From: Pseudomonadota bacterium
Lineage (GTDB): Bacteria; Desulfobacterota; Desulfobulbia; Desulfobulbales; Desulfocapsaceae
Assembly (NCBI GenBank): GCA_023412495.1
Contig: JAEYNP010000139.1
Location: forward strand, 1-64,000
Direction of reading: 5' to 3'
Length of the DNA stretch: 64,000 bases
In this document: piece by piece, positions 23,214 to 33,300 of the stretch
How positions within the stretch are numbered: the first letter of the stretch is position 1
Layout: every line of letters begins with the position of its first letter
Notes under the pieces: generated by a model
What the model was told of the DNA's origin: nothing
The model's input: the letters and a program-made list of their open reading frames with translations, nothing else
Databases searched by the model: none
Position numbers and translations under genes: made by a program

Positions 23214-24066
23214 AACGCATCTGGCTGACCTGTTCGGCGACCAGGCCAATCATGAAGATGATGATCGAACTGTTGAAAAGCAGCGCCGACATATTGGTAA
23301 AACGCCCCTGAGTAAAGAAGGTGAAACCGTAGTACAAAAGTGCTGCGATAAAAAGGGCAAAACTGATCGGCAGAAACACCCGGAACGGGGAAAAGAGTGT
23401 GGCTATCTTGGCGATGATCAGAAAAAAACGGCTCCCATCTTCAAGCAACTTTATCTTGCTCATACCAATTCGGTACTTGGTTTCAATGGGTATGTACTTG
23501 ATACTGCGTCCACTGCGCAAATAGGCCATGGTCAAAGTCGAGGGGTAGGAAAATGTATTTGGTAATAGATAGATGAATTGACGTGCTGTAGCCAATCGTA
23601 CCAACCTGAATCCGGAGGTAAGATCCTCGACCTTGAACTTCGTCACGTATGAGGCAAACCAGTTATAGATTTTATTGGCAAGATCACGATGCAGCGATGT
23701 CTCCGATGTACTGCTCCTCGCCCCCACCACCATATCGTGAGTGTCTTTGAATTCCAGCAATCGCGCTATATCTTCCGGAGCATGCTGACCATCCGCATCC
23801 ATCATGATTACCCATTCTCCCTTGGCTATTCTCAACCCCGATTTTATCGCAGCCCCATTGCCGATATTGTACGGATGCGGCCAGACATTAGCCCCGGCAT
23901 CCATGGCTACTCGCAGGGTATTATCGGTGGAGCCGTCATCGATCACCAATACCTCGAAATCTGGATATAAATCTTTTATCTTTTGAATGGTGGCGGCGAT
24001 GCTTTGCTCTTCATTGTAAGCGGGCATCAGTACAGTAACTGGAACCCGTTGGGTAGTTTCCTTCAT
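23197..24066 (-). CDS. GT2 glycosyltransferase, dolichyl-phosphate-mannose synthase/GtrB-like
   Basis: 289 aa. VTVLMPAYNEEQSIAATIQKI, LVIDDGSTDNT, NIGNGAAIKSGLRIAKGEWVIMMDADGQHAPED (DxD at about 94-96) and DLTSGFRLVRL follow the DPM1/GtrB pattern. The C-terminal 80 residues contain two predicted membrane helices (about 213-240 and 258-278). It transfers a sugar to a polyprenyl phosphate at the cytoplasmic face. It is the first gene of the minus-strand block. Confidence 0.88.
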   Translation of the reverse strand: MKETTQRVPVTVLMPAYNEEQSIAATIQKIKDLYPDFEVLVIDDGSTDNTLRVAMDAGANVWPHPYNIGNGAAIKSGLRIAKGEWVIMMDADGQHAPEDIARLLEFKDTHDMVVGARSSTSETSLHRDLANKIYNWFASYVTKFKVEDLTSGFRLVRLATARQFIYLLPNTFSYPSTLTMAYLRSGRSIKYIPIETKYRIGMSKIKLLEDGSRFFLIIAKIATLFSPFRVFLPISFALFIAALLYYGFTFFTQGRFTNMSALLFNSSIIIFMIGLVAEQVSQMRYDRVE

Positions 24067-24155
24067 CGCAGATCTTCCAGAAGTCGTTAATTAGCTTTCT
24101 CGGGGAGTTAACATTTAGAATAATAGTGAGAGAATAATTCTGGATCGGAATTCTT

Positions 24156-24524
24156 TTTATATTATCTGGAGAATCTGAGAACGGATTTCCTTCCAAAATC
24201 CCAATTCTTCTCTCTGCATTTCTGCAAATTCAGCAGGAGTATAGACGAGAATGTCCAATGGATCCCAAGGCCCAAAAGATCGAAGAATTCTCGTGGTCGT
24301 TCGACAAAAGGCAGGGGGGAATCCTTTATGATAATGAGGTCTACATCTGACCAGAGGTGGGATTCATCACGGGCGAACGATCCGAAGACGTAGGCTGCGC
24401 ATATATTTTTCTCGGCAAGATTCTTCCGTATCAAGTCCAATACTGTCTCTCTGTCGAAATCAAGCACGGAGGTCTTCGGCCGGCTTTTCTGAAGATCCAT
24501 GGGAGAAAGCCTCCTTCGTCGCAT
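24156..24524 (-). pseudogene. MNT nucleotidyltransferase, frameshifted near its C-terminus
   Basis: The frame from 24524 (or from ATG 24500) has VFGSFARDESHLWSDVDLIII, the G-S-x10-D-x-D motif. After FFDLLG it runs into unrelated sequence and stops at 24162. The other frame from there reads WDPLDILVYTPAEFAEMQREE...QILQII to a stop at 24156, the usual MNT C-terminus. One missing base near 24268-24272 (in GGGCCTTGGG) explains both. It overlaps the next nucleotidyltransferase by about 65 nt. Confidence 0.65.
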
Positions 24525-24921
24525 GGTGCAGGATGGGCCTTATGTCGAGGTAACTTCTCACCGTGTTCTCCATTACCCGGCACCTGGCATTCTCATCCCT
24601 TTCATAGATCAATCGGCCTCTCAACACCTTAAAGACGAAAGAGACGGGGGCGTGATTCAAGACCCGGACATCTACCGGGAAAGCCAAGGTATTGCTCAGA
24701 TGACCGGTCAACTCGAGAGCTGCTTGCGACATCTCGAGACGATCCATTTCGGGGGTGAAATAAACACCCAGATCTATATCATGGAAGGGAATCTCGGCAT
24801 CGATAAAACTGCCGAACAAATAGGCGAAAACGACACTCCCCTGTTGTTCGAGGACGCTGGAGATCGAAAGCTCCATCTGCATTTTTCTTTCGACATCGAC
24901 TGAATACAGCTTTTCCTTCAT
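24460..24921 (-). CDS. MNT-type nucleotidyltransferase
   Basis: About 153 aa from the ATG at 24921 (MKEKLYSVDVERKM); the ORF is open back to 24981. VVFAYLFGSFIDAEIPFHDIDLGVYF is the G-S-x10-D-x-D motif. The C-terminal half (LAFPVDVRVLNHAPVSFVFKVLRGRLIYERDE...) is typical of MNT proteins whose partner is a HEPN protein, but no intact HEPN gene adjoins. It may be a solitary antitoxin. Confidence 0.75.
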   Translation of the reverse strand: MKEKLYSVDVERKMQMELSISSVLEQQGSVVFAYLFGSFIDAEIPFHDIDLGVYFTPEMDRLEMSQAALELTGHLSNTLAFPVDVRVLNHAPVSFVFKVLRGRLIYERDENARCRVMENTVRSYLDIRPILHHATKEAFSHGSSEKPAEDLRA

Positions 24922-25045
24922 GGTGTACATTCTAAATTTGAATTGGGGAATACGCACGGAGTGCTGACTAAAGAGTGACATCCGTGATAAGTATTGTCAA
25001 GGTAAATCGAAGACTTCTCCTGCCCAAGCAAATATAATCCGCTCT

Positions 25046-25075
25046 TTGACAGAGCACGTATTGAATGCATAATAT
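25046..25075 (+). promoter_or_regulatory. Sigma-70-type promoter with overlapping palindrome
   Basis: TTGACA (25046-25051), an 18-bp spacer, TAATAT (25070-25075). The -10 region lies in ATGCATAATATGCATGCAT, an inverted repeat likely to be the binding site of the RHH antitoxin encoded directly downstream (autoregulation). Confidence 0.65.
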
Positions 25076-25112
25076 GCATGCATGATGGTGGCTAAAAATA
25101 GAGGAGGAAGCT

Positions 25113-25373
25113 ATGGGATCAGTATCAATACGTGGAATAGACGAGAATTTGGCTGCCTTGCTGAAAGAGGCCGCAGCGGGCGAGCATAAAAGCGTCAATC
25201 AATTTGTTCTGGAAATCTTGAAGAAACAGGTGGGTCTGGAAAAAGAAAAGCGATTTACCCGGGAATGGCATGAACTGGACGCTCTTTTCGGTAGATGGTC
25301 CGAAGAAGAATTTTCACGGATCCAAGGGAAGATAAACGAAGAACGACGAATCGACGAAGAGTTGTGGAAATGA
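25113..25373 (+). CDS. RHH-type antitoxin (FitA/VapB-like)
   Basis: 86 aa. MGSVSIRGIDENLAALLKEAAAGEHKSVNQFVLEIL is the ribbon-helix-helix DNA-binding domain: a beta-strand S-x-S-I-R followed by two helices. The acidic/basic C-terminal half (RWSEEEFSRIQGKINEERRIDEELW) is the usual toxin-binding tail. A strong AGGAGGAAG Shine-Dalgarno precedes the ATG. Its cognate PIN toxin gene follows with a 4-nt overlap but is truncated. Confidence 0.8.
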   Translation: MGSVSIRGIDENLAALLKEAAAGEHKSVNQFVLEILKKQVGLEKEKRFTREWHELDALFGRWSEEEFSRIQGKINEERRIDEELWK

Positions 25374-25501
25374 ATAAAATTCTCATAGACACCAATATTT
25401 ACTCCAGTGTTCTCAGGGGAGATCCCGAGGTGGTGCAGGTTTTGCGGCAAGTTGTTCATATTCGCATCCGTGGTGGAGAGCTTGGACACGGAAAGGTCTG
25501 A
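25370..25501 (+). pseudogene. Truncated VapC-like PIN toxin
   Basis: The start overlaps the antitoxin stop (ATGA, 25370-25373). MNKILIDTNIYSSVLRGDPEVV is the PIN N-terminus with the first catalytic Asp (D in LIDTN). After about 31 residues the frame diverges and ends at 43 codons, without the later acidic residues needed for RNase activity. REP-like repeat DNA begins about 40 bp later, so a rearrangement probably removed the rest. Confidence 0.75.
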
Positions 25502-25544
25502 CATCCAGGGCCTGATTGGGATCGATTCATGCGGCTGAATGAAT

Positions 25545-25598
25545 CGGGACGCTGGAGCGTCCAAGGCTGCATTCCCACTCTGGAACGTGGGACCGATC
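25545..25598. repeat. REP-like repeat, copy 1
   Basis: A 54-bp unit containing two hairpins: GGACGCTGGAGCGTCC, and ATTCCCAC...GTGGGACCGAT. It matches copy 2 (26523-26576) at all but about five positions. Similar hairpin repeats are scattered in many genomes as non-autonomous REP elements mobilised by RAYT transposases; no RAYT is seen here. Confidence 0.8.
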
Positions 25599-25664
25599 TT
25601 CACACATGGAATGATCTGGCGCGTGCATTATTTCATGGCCGGAAGCAATACTTGAAGCACCGGT

Positions 25665-26024
25665 TTAACCCTCTTCTGCTTGAATCTTCTCCAAAACATC
25701 AATCATCATTGGTCGCACAACCGGGATATCCTCCTTGACTGTCCGCCATACAACCTCCAAACTTACCCCGACATAGTCGTGAATCAGCTTGTCCCGCATT
25801 CCGGCCAGACTTTGCCAAGGAATATCTGCGAACCGCCGTCGAAGATTGACTGGAATCTTCCTGGCAGCCTCGCCGATGATCTCAAGGCAGCGAATAACAG
25901 CAAAGGAGGTTTTATCGTCCCCAGTGAACTTAGACAGGTCCAATCCGTTGGTGAATTCTTCGGCCTTGTCCATAGCCTCAAGAATATCCCGTAAATAATC
26001 CTGGACGAAACGTGGCTCTTTCAT
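25665..26024 (-). CDS. hepT: HepT-like HEPN ribonuclease toxin (DUF86)
   Basis: 119 aa. The HEPN motif R-x4-6-H is seen as MRDKLIHDYVGVSLEVVW (about 77-94). The upstream helix ends with EIIGEAARKIP. Partner of the adjacent MntA, overlapping it by 4 nt. HepT cleaves RNA or tRNA unless AMPylated by MntA on a Tyr just after the HEPN motif; the Tyr of HDY (Y85-86) fits that site. Confidence 0.88.
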   Translation of the reverse strand: MKEPRFVQDYLRDILEAMDKAEEFTNGLDLSKFTGDDKTSFAVIRCLEIIGEAARKIPVNLRRRFADIPWQSLAGMRDKLIHDYVGVSLEVVWRTVKEDIPVVRPMMIDVLEKIQAEEG

Positions 26025-26335
26025 ATGGACAAGACCTCTTCCAGTATCCGCTTGCCTATGGAAGGTTTAAGCGCCTCCTTTTGTACCAGGTCTACGGAGA
26101 CACCGAGAAGATGGGAAAGATCTCTCTCCAGTTCAAGAAACCTCAGCATTCCAGGAACTTTTGAAAATTCGACCAGAACATCAAGATCGCTTCCCTTGCG
26201 CTGTTCGCCTCGGACAAAAGATCCAAACAGCCCCAGAGAGACTACAGCATATTCCCGGCGCAAACGCGGCAGTTCCAGCCGAAGCCGACTGGCGGCTGTC
26301 TGCGCATTTATTTGCTCTTCTGTTGCATTTCCCAT
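26021..26335 (-). CDS. mntA: MntA-like antitoxin nucleotidyltransferase
   Basis: 104 aa. LGLFGSFVRGEQRKGSDLDVLVEF (34-57) is the complete G-S-x10-D-x-D motif, followed by V-D-L-V as third acidic position. MntA is expected to neutralise HepT by polyAMPylation. Overlap ATGA with hepT indicates translational coupling; mntA is first in the operon. Reads intact. Confidence 0.88.
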   Translation of the reverse strand: MGNATEEQINAQTAASRLRLELPRLRREYAVVSLGLFGSFVRGEQRKGSDLDVLVEFSKVPGMLRFLELERDLSHLLGVSVDLVQKEALKPSIGKRILEEVLSI

Positions 26336-26715
26336 AATCCCTCGCTATTCAGCAGTATTTGATCACGGGTAAAAAAAGAGTCTTTCATCTAAACTTCGGG
26401 CATCCAGTAACCTTTAATGGTCGGGTCATAATGATTCCTTTCCACTGAATATGCGGACGCATTGTGTAAATGAGGTTACCTTTCTTCTATCATAACCCAA
26501 ACGGTTTGGGTGTCAATTTTAACGGGACGCTGAAGCGTCCAAGGCTGCATTCCCACGCTGGAGCATGGGAACGATCCTCGACACTTTCAATCTCAGAAAG
26601 TCCCTTCGCGAAATTCATTCTTAAAAACAAGAAAGAATTCTAAGGTACCAATCCCGATAAACGGGATAAGTACCTTCAGGAAATCGTTTTAAGAAACGAA
26701 TTTCTAAGGTACTGA
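26336..26715. other. Intergenic region with REP-like repeat and short direct repeats
   Basis: About 380 bp, no gene. Contains REP-like copy 2, the palindrome AATTCATTCTT...AAGAAAGAATT, and an imperfect ~30-bp duplication ending GAATTCTAAGGTAC / GAATTTCTAAGGTAC (about 26612-26650 and 26680-26714), separated by a hairpin ATCCCGATAAACGGGAT. These lie just downstream of glmM. Confidence 0.6.
26523..26576. repeat. REP-like repeat, copy 2
   Basis: Second copy of the 54-bp unit, in the same orientation as 25545-25598: hairpins GGACGCTGAAGCGTCC and TTCCCACGCTGGAGCATGGGAA. Together the copies bracket the HepT/MntA pair. Confidence 0.8.
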
Positions 26716-28074
26716 TCAATTCCGATCCGCCATCTGCACCAGATCACACAATTGATCTGCTATCTCGTTGATCATCGACTCCTCCTGCCCTTCCACCATC
26801 ACCCTGATCACCGGTTCGGTGCCGGAAGGTCTCACAAGAATTCTTCCGGTTCGGCCGAGTCTTTCTTCGAACTTGGCAACCATCTCGGGAAAGCTTTGGA
26901 TCGTGGCAACATCGATCTTCCTCGAGGTGCGGACGTTTTTCAGCACTTGGGGGAAGCTCTCCATGATCCTGGCCAGTTCCGAGAGCGGCTTCTTCTTCCT
27001 CTTCATGATCGCCAGCACCTGGAGCGCGGCGAGAATGCCGTCGCCGGTGGTGATATGGTCGAGGAAGACCAGATGGCCCGACTGCTCGCCGCCGAAGGAA
27101 TAGCCTTTCTTGCGCATGCACTCCACAACATAGCGATCGCCCACCGCGGTGCGGACCATCGTGCCCCCCATGCGTTCCATGGCGATTTCCAGGCCCATGT
27201 TGGACATGACGGTGGCGACGAGGGTCTTTTTCTTGAGCTTGCGCTGTTTCATGAGCTCGTCGGCGCAGATGGCCATAATGTGGTCGCCGTCGACGATTTC
27301 ACCGTGCTCGTCGCAGACGATCAGGCGGTCGCCGTCGCCGTCGAGGGCAAGACCGATGTCGGCGCCGAGTTCCTTGACCTTGGCGGCCATCTTCTGGGGG
27401 TGGAGGGCGCCGCACTCGTGGTTGATGTTCTTGCCGTCGGGGGTAATGCCCAGGGTGGTGACCTTGGCGCCGAGTTCCACGAAGACATGGGGAGCGACGC
27501 CGTAGGTGGCGCCGTTGGCGCAGTCGAGAACGATGTGAAAGTCGTCCAGGGTGTAGTTCTTCGGGAAGGTATTTTTCTGGAACATGATATACCTGCCCTT
27601 GGCGTCGTCGATCCTCGTGGCCTTGCCGATCTCGTCGGCTACCGGCCTCAAGGCCGCCATTTTCTGGGAAAAGATCAGGTCCTCGATATTGGCCTCCACC
27701 TCGTCCGGCAGTTTGAAGCCGTCGCTGGCGAATATTTTGATGCCGTTGTCCTGGAAGGGGTTGTGCGAGGCCGAGATCACCACGCCGGCGTCCGCCCGCA
27801 TGGAGGTGGTGATGAAGGCGATCCCCGGTGTGGGCAGGGGACCGACCAGCAGCACGTCCACCCCCATGGAGCAGATTCCCGCCGCCAGCGCGTTCTCGAG
27901 CATATAGCAGGACTGCCTGGTATCCTTGCCGATGACGATCCGGTGCCCTTTGGCCTTGTCCTTGACAATGAAGGCGATGGCCCTGCCCACCTGCATGGCG
28001 ATCTCGATGGTCATGGGGTAGATATTGGCCACGCCTCGAATTCCATCAGTTCCGAATAGTTTTCTCATGATCAA
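26716..28074 (-). CDS. glmM: Phosphoglucosamine mutase GlmM
   Basis: 452 aa, the family length. [15 protein letters not shown] (start at residue 3, so an ATG at 28068 is an alternative), [16 protein letters not shown] with the phosphoryl-accepting Ser103, the metal-binding DGDGDR, GGEQSGH substrate loop, and [12 protein letters not shown] at the C-terminus. It converts glucosamine-6-phosphate to glucosamine-1-phosphate for peptidoglycan and LPS. Its 4-nt overlap with cdaR follows the classic cdaA-cdaR-glmM operon, in which GlmM can bind and restrain CdaA. Confidence 0.97.
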   Translation of the reverse strand: MIMRKLFGTDGIRGVANIYPMTIEIAMQVGRAIAFIVKDKAKGHRIVIGKDTRQSCYMLENALAAGICSMGVDVLLVGPLPTPGIAFITTSMRADAGVVISASHNPFQDNGIKIFASDGFKLPDEVEANIEDLIFSQKMAALRPVADEIGKATRIDDAKGRYIMFQKNTFPKNYTLDDFHIVLDCANGATYGVAPHVFVELGAKVTTLGITPDGKNINHECGALHPQKMAAKVKELGADIGLALDGDGDRLIVCDEHGEIVDGDHIMAICADELMKQRKLKKKTLVATVMSNMGLEIAMERMGGTMVRTAVGDRYVVECMRKKGYSFGGEQSGHLVFLDHITTGDGILAALQVLAIMKRKKKPLSELARIMESFPQVLKNVRTSRKIDVATIQSFPEMVAKFEERLGRTGRILVRPSGTEPVIRVMVEGQEESMINEIADQLCDLVQMADRN

Positions 28075-29174
28075 TATCTCTTTTTTGATTTGTCGTTTTT
28101 GATTTCCTTCGACGCCTCACCATCACCCCAGGCTTCTCCACCCTCGCTTTTTGTCTTCGGTGTATCGCCTGCCGGCGGATTATTTTTCGCGTCTTTCTTT
28201 TTTGGCTGCGCCTGATCCTGCACTTCGGCGACCAACCGGACCGTGTCGGGCTCGATGGACAGTATCTCGATGGGCAGTTCCAGATCGATGCTCGGCACCG
28301 CCTTCACCCTCACAAGCTCGCTGTCATCCTGTTTCACGGCGAGAAGGGTGAAAAGGCTCCTGGGGTCGTTTTTTTGGTCAATGAGAAGCTTGGGGATGTT
28401 GGCGACGACTTTGACTTCCCCCGGCTTGACCTGTCTTTCGACGCCGTTGATCTCCGCATGGACCTTCACGTCATCCATTGTCCTGGTCACGGTCTCCAGG
28501 CCTATGGTGATGTCGGCGGTGACCGAGGTCTCCCCGATCAGCTCGACGATCGCCGGTTCCAACTCGAGCGGAACCTGAAGCTGGGAAGATTGCTGGAGAC
28601 CATCGAGATTTATCGCTTTGGTGTACAACCGGTTCACCTGGGAGAGAGTCGTCTGGGGACCGGTAATGGTTATGACATCGGGATCGGTCCGGATATACCT
28701 GACATAATATCCCTTGGCCACCTGCCCGACGGTTCTGGCCTCCACTGGAAACTGCTTCTGGATCAGTTTATCGAGGGACAGGATTATCGATGCCGGCTGC
28801 ACCCGCTGAATGGTAATGCCGCGCAGGACCGGGATCTTGTCATGGTTGTTCTCGATGACCATCGTCCCGGGCGTTGCCGATGACAGGTCTACCTGCCTCG
28901 TCGGCGCCTTGTCAGACATCTCCTGGATGAGCGAGCGCGGGCCGCTGACCGTCACCTGAATTTCCTTCTTGAACTGGTTGGAGATAACCAGATCCCTGGG
29001 CAAATTGAGGATCTCGATGGGGATCATGACCGTCTTGTCGACCCGATCCTCACCACCCACAAAAAGCCAGAGGGTCACGGCCAGCACCAACGAAACGAAC
29101 TTCAGCAGCCAATCCTTTGAGATCAGACCGGCCAGTTTCTTTTTTTCAAAAAGATTGAGAAAGAACTCCTTCAT
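28071..29174 (-). CDS. cdaR: YbbR-domain protein CdaR, regulator of CdaA
   Basis: 367 aa. One N-terminal membrane helix (about 24-41, [19 protein letters not shown]), then three YbbR repeats: each has a [13 protein letters not shown] or V-x-V-x-G-P start (e.g. [38 protein letters not shown]). The C-terminus is a low-complexity charged tail. It lies in the periplasm with the helix contacting CdaA in the membrane. Overlaps cdaA and glmM by 4 nt. Confidence 0.92.
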   Translation of the reverse strand: MKEFFLNLFEKKKLAGLISKDWLLKFVSLVLAVTLWLFVGGEDRVDKTVMIPIEILNLPRDLVISNQFKKEIQVTVSGPRSLIQEMSDKAPTRQVDLSSATPGTMVIENNHDKIPVLRGITIQRVQPASIILSLDKLIQKQFPVEARTVGQVAKGYYVRYIRTDPDVITITGPQTTLSQVNRLYTKAINLDGLQQSSQLQVPLELEPAIVELIGETSVTADITIGLETVTRTMDDVKVHAEINGVERQVKPGEVKVVANIPKLLIDQKNDPRSLFTLLAVKQDDSELVRVKAVPSIDLELPIEILSIEPDTVRLVAEVQDQAQPKKKDAKNNPPAGDTPKTKSEGGEAWGDGEASKEIKNDKSKKRY

Positions 29175-29962
29175 CTTCTGTTCATCAAGGTTTTCCAGGA
29201 ATGCGTAGGCCCGTTGTCGGCGATGAAAATCGCCCGGAGGCTGTTGGTAAGACTTATTTCATCCTCGACGGCGGTCAAGGCTCCATGACGCACGATGGAA
29301 ATCTCCTGCGTCTCTTCCGAGACGACCAGGACCACCGCGTCGGTCTCTTCGGTGAGGCCAATGGCTGCTCGGTGTCTGGTGCCGTAGCGTTTGTTGATAT
29401 ACGGGTTCTGCGTCAGGGGGAGGATGCAGCCGCAATGTTGAATCCTGCCCTTGCTGATGATCACCGCCCCGTCGTGCAACGGCGAAACCGGCATAAAAAT
29501 GGAGATCAGCAACTCCTTCGTCAGCCGGGCGTCCAATTTAAAACCGGATTCGATGAAATCGCCGAGATTGGTATCCCTCTCGATCACGATGAGGGCTCCA
29601 ATTCGTCGTTTGGCGAGATAGAAAAGGGCGCGAATGATCTCTTCAAGCTCTTTCTCTACCACATCGGTCTGTTTCAGGAAAGGCGATTTTCCTACCTGCG
29701 TGAGCGCTCTTCGAATATCCTGCTGAAAAACGATGATGATGATGAGCAGAATCGAGCTGAGGAAGGTCTGCATGACCCACTTCAGGACCGCCAGATCAAG
29801 GATGCTCGCAAAAAAGTAGACGACGGTCAGGACGCCGAGTCCCACCACCATCTGTACGGAACGTGTGCCCCTGATGATGGAGATGAGTTGGTGGATGACA
29901 AAGGCGACGATCAGAATATCGACCAGATCCTGCCAGCGGAAATAGCTGAATATATCTAACAT
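29171..29962 (-). CDS. cdaA: Diadenylate cyclase CdaA (c-di-AMP synthase)
   Basis: 263 aa. Three N-terminal membrane helices (about 13-28, 38-55, 66-80), then the DAC domain with the DGA motif (164-166, in PLHDGAVII) and the RHR motif (196-198, in YGTRHRAAIGL), both required for catalysis. It makes c-di-AMP from two ATP, controlling K+ and osmolyte balance and cell-wall synthesis. It is first in the operon; the promoter must lie in the 400-bp gap to the divergent DUF748 gene. Confidence 0.95.
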   Translation of the reverse strand: MLDIFSYFRWQDLVDILIVAFVIHQLISIIRGTRSVQMVVGLGVLTVVYFFASILDLAVLKWVMQTFLSSILLIIIIVFQQDIRRALTQVGKSPFLKQTDVVEKELEEIIRALFYLAKRRIGALIVIERDTNLGDFIESGFKLDARLTKELLISIFMPVSPLHDGAVIISKGRIQHCGCILPLTQNPYINKRYGTRHRAAIGLTEETDAVVLVVSEETQEISIVRHGALTAVEDEISLTNSLRAIFIADNGPTHSWKTLMNRR

Positions 29963-30365
29963 GTAATATTACGGCCTTCCTTTCATGATCTCTGTTCCCG
30001 CAATCATGGGCTCCGTGCCGGCCCGGACGCGTCCGGCCGCATCGGCTTTGCTTGTGTTGACAGGGTGTTGACTGGGAATTCAAACCATGGTCTTACAGAG
30101 GTCTTCCAAAGATAGAAAAACTATAGCACATGAGTTTTCACAATTAACAGAGGATTTTCAATAATTTTTCGGAGTTCCCCTGCCATTGATCCCTGCCGGC
30201 CGCCACTTCCACCCAAGGCACTTGAAAATATGGGTAAGTTCTGCATATCTTCAATTTACAGATTCTCACCGATGAGATAAGTATAGGCACCCGCATGGTT
30301 TCACGATTTCGATGGCCGCTAGGTTCGCCATCGGATGAAGATTCACGAACAGTTTTAGAATTACA
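29963..30365. other. Divergent intergenic region between cdaA and the DUF748 gene
   Basis: About 400 bp between divergent genes, presumably holding both promoters. No clear -35/-10 pair, riboswitch or repeat could be identified by eye. The first 120 bp next to cdaA are GC-rich, the rest AT-rich. Confidence 0.5.
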
Positions 30366-33300
30366 TTGACTGGAACAGTTATGTCCGATCATTTTGGCAA
30401 TATTCCCATACAATCTCCAAAGCCTCCCTCTCCCCCCAAGGAAAAGCCAGCCGCCCCCCCTCCCCCGCAAAAAGCCCTCAAAGGCAAGGGTCGAACCGGC
30501 CGGACCGAGAAGGCGCGCCCGCGCCCGAAAGCGAGCCAACTGTGGCTGTGGGCGCTGGCTCTTGTTTTCATCGTTGGGCTTTACACGGGGATCGGATTTT
30601 TCGGCGTTCCATATTACGTCGGCAAAAATATCCCCGCCAGTTTCAAGGAGACCACCGGCCTGTCGCTCGAGCCAGGCCTGGTTTCCTTCAATCCCTTCAC
30701 CTTCCGTTTTGTGGCGGAAAATGCGCGGATCCTGCCCGAGACGGGAACCGGCCTGCTGACCCTGAAATCGCTCTCCGCCGATCTCGCCCCGCTCTCCCTG
30801 CTCAGGCGCGACCTGGTGAGCAATGCGATCAATATCGACGGCATCGAGCTGAACATCATCCGGGAGTCGGACAGCACCTACAACTTCGATCCGCTCCTGC
30901 GTAGGCAAAAGACCAGCGAGTCGTCGGAAATCATGGATTTTTCCGACCTCCCGTTCTTCTTTTCGCTCAACAACATCGCCATCAAAAACGGCAAGATCCT
31001 GTTCAACGACCAGCCGACCGGCAAAACCCACTCGATAACCGATATCCAGCTCGATCTGCCCGCCTTCTCCAACATCCCCTTCCGGGCGGATAAATACATC
31101 CATCCGAGGTTTTCGGCGGTCATCAACGGCAGTCCGGTGGAGCTGACCGGCCAGGCTCACGTGGGCAAACAGGGGGAGCCCGATCTTGTAACGGATCTTT
31201 CCTGCGAACTGCACGAACTCGACCTGCCCACCTATTCCGAATACCTGCCTGTCGATCTGCCCATGGTCTTCAAAAAAGGCAAGGCCGACGGCAGGCTCGA
31301 TTTTCATTTCAATCCGGAGGCTGAGGACAAGGACAAGCTCTCGGTCGGCTTCGACCTGAAGATTGCAGGCACCGAACTGCAGACCCCCGACGAATCCCTT
31401 CTCATCGCCTCATCTCTGGCGCAATTGAGCGGCAAACTGCAGCCCGTGGCCAAGACGCTCCATTTTGCCGCCGTTTCCTTCACCGAGCCGGAAATACGAT
31501 CCTACGGGGAGTCTTTCTTCAAAAACATCAACAACCTGATGAAAAGAGAGAAAAAAGCCTCCAGCGCCACGGCAGACCCGGCAGCGCTTGTCGTGGCGAC
31601 CGATTCACTCGATTTCGACAACGGCAGCTTCCGCCATTACCGGAAGCTGGAAAATCAAAAGCCGGAACTTTCCTGGAAGGGCTTGAAACTGCAAGTCAAA
31701 GACTACTCATCGATCGCCAGGGGAGAAGAGGGTAGTAATTTCGGTTCGTTCAATCTCAACGGCGAGAAGGAAGACGGCAGCGCCTCCTTCGCCTGGCAGG
31801 GAGATTTCACCTCTCCGGAAAACCTGAAGGGCACGCTGAAGCTCGCCAAGATAGATTTTTCGGAACTCCTGAAGGCCCTCGGATTGGAGAAGAAAGAATT
31901 CGATGTACAGGGGACGGCCGAGCTGAATGGCGAACTTGCCTTCCCTTTCAATACCGACTCCGCCGCGAAGGCAGGATACAAGTTGACCGACGCGGAGCTT
32001 GCGGTACAGAATTTCAAGCTCATGGAGAACAAGCAGACCGTGCTCTCCGCTCCCCTGCTGAAGGCCGTCGGCCTGAACACCGCCGGCAATGCCATCGACT
32101 GGGGCAATATTTCGTTGAAAAACGGTGTCGCGATCCTTTCCACCACTCGCACTCCCGGTTTTTTCAAGGATTTCAACAGCGATAAGAACAGGATCCAGGG
32201 ACTCGACCTCGAAGGCCAGGTGACCCTTGTGCCCGACAAGAAAGGCAAGCAAAAGATCCAGTTCACCAGTCTCTCGCTCAAGGCCGACAACCTTCAGACT
32301 CCTGAGAAAGCCAAGAATAATTTTTCCCTGACCGGCCAGACGTCAACCGGCGGCACCCTGTCCGGCCAGGGAGACATGCGGCTTACCCCCTTCGCCCTGG
32401 CCGCGAAAACCGAATTCAGCGGCCTGACTGCCGAGGATGTCTTTCCCCTCTTTACCGACTCGGAGTTATTCAATTCTCTCAGCGGCGGCCTGGCCGGCAA
32501 CGGCACCCTGAGCTTTCCTCAGCAAGCGTTTGCGGGTGACCTGCGAGTAGCCAAAGGTCAGGTTCAGAGAGGGGGGAAAACGCTGTATTCATGGGAGGAC
32601 TCGGTTTTCCAAGGCGTCAATTATGCCTCGAAGCCCTTTCGTCTCGAGATTAAGCTGGCAGCAATCGAACGGCCGGAATACACCTGGCAGATAAACGGCA
32701 AGGATGCCGATCCGATGCAGCAGCTGGCCGAATATTTCCAGCAAAATCTCCCGGAGGACGAGAAACAGCCGGGTGACAGGAAGGAGCTGTCCAGTGTCGA
32801 GATTCAGGAATTCCGCCTTGCCGGAGGCCGATTCCGGATCCAGGACAACAGGATGAAGCCCAAATGGCAGGGTCAGGTCAGCGATTTTTCCGGGAGCATC
32901 AAGACTATCAAACCGCCCACGGCGGAAAGCGCGTCAGGAGATTTTTCCTTCACCGGCAAGCTCGATGAGATCCCCTTGTCGGTCGAGGGAACGCTGAATC
33001 TCTTCGCCAAGACCCAGCAGGGCAAGTTTCGGGCAAAGCTCGAAGGATATCCCCTATCCGCCTTTCATAAACAGCTGGCGGGCAAGACCGACATCGATAC
33101 CAAGGAGGGCGATTTCAATCTGACCCTCGATGGCTTATGGCAGGATGGTAAGTTTCGCAACACCGGATCGCTGCTCTTTTCCGGCGTCAAGCCTATTTCG
33201 GAAACTGCCGATTCGGCTCTCCCCCTGGCCCTGCTCACCGGGCCGGAGGACGTCTTCCAGCTGGATTTCGACCTGCAGAGAAGTGTTCCCGTCGCCAAGA

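Noticed and set aside
26752..28059. 435-codon plus frame opposite glmM
   Set aside because: GC-rich third-position shadow; His/Asp/Gly-rich composition with no domain, while the minus frame is clear GlmM.
29201..29959. 252-codon plus frame opposite cdaA
   Set aside because: Shadow of CdaA with Asp/His-rich low-information sequence.
30144..31307. 387-codon minus frame opposite the DUF748 gene start
   Set aside because: Antisense shadow; no start signal, and it crosses the real gene's promoter region.
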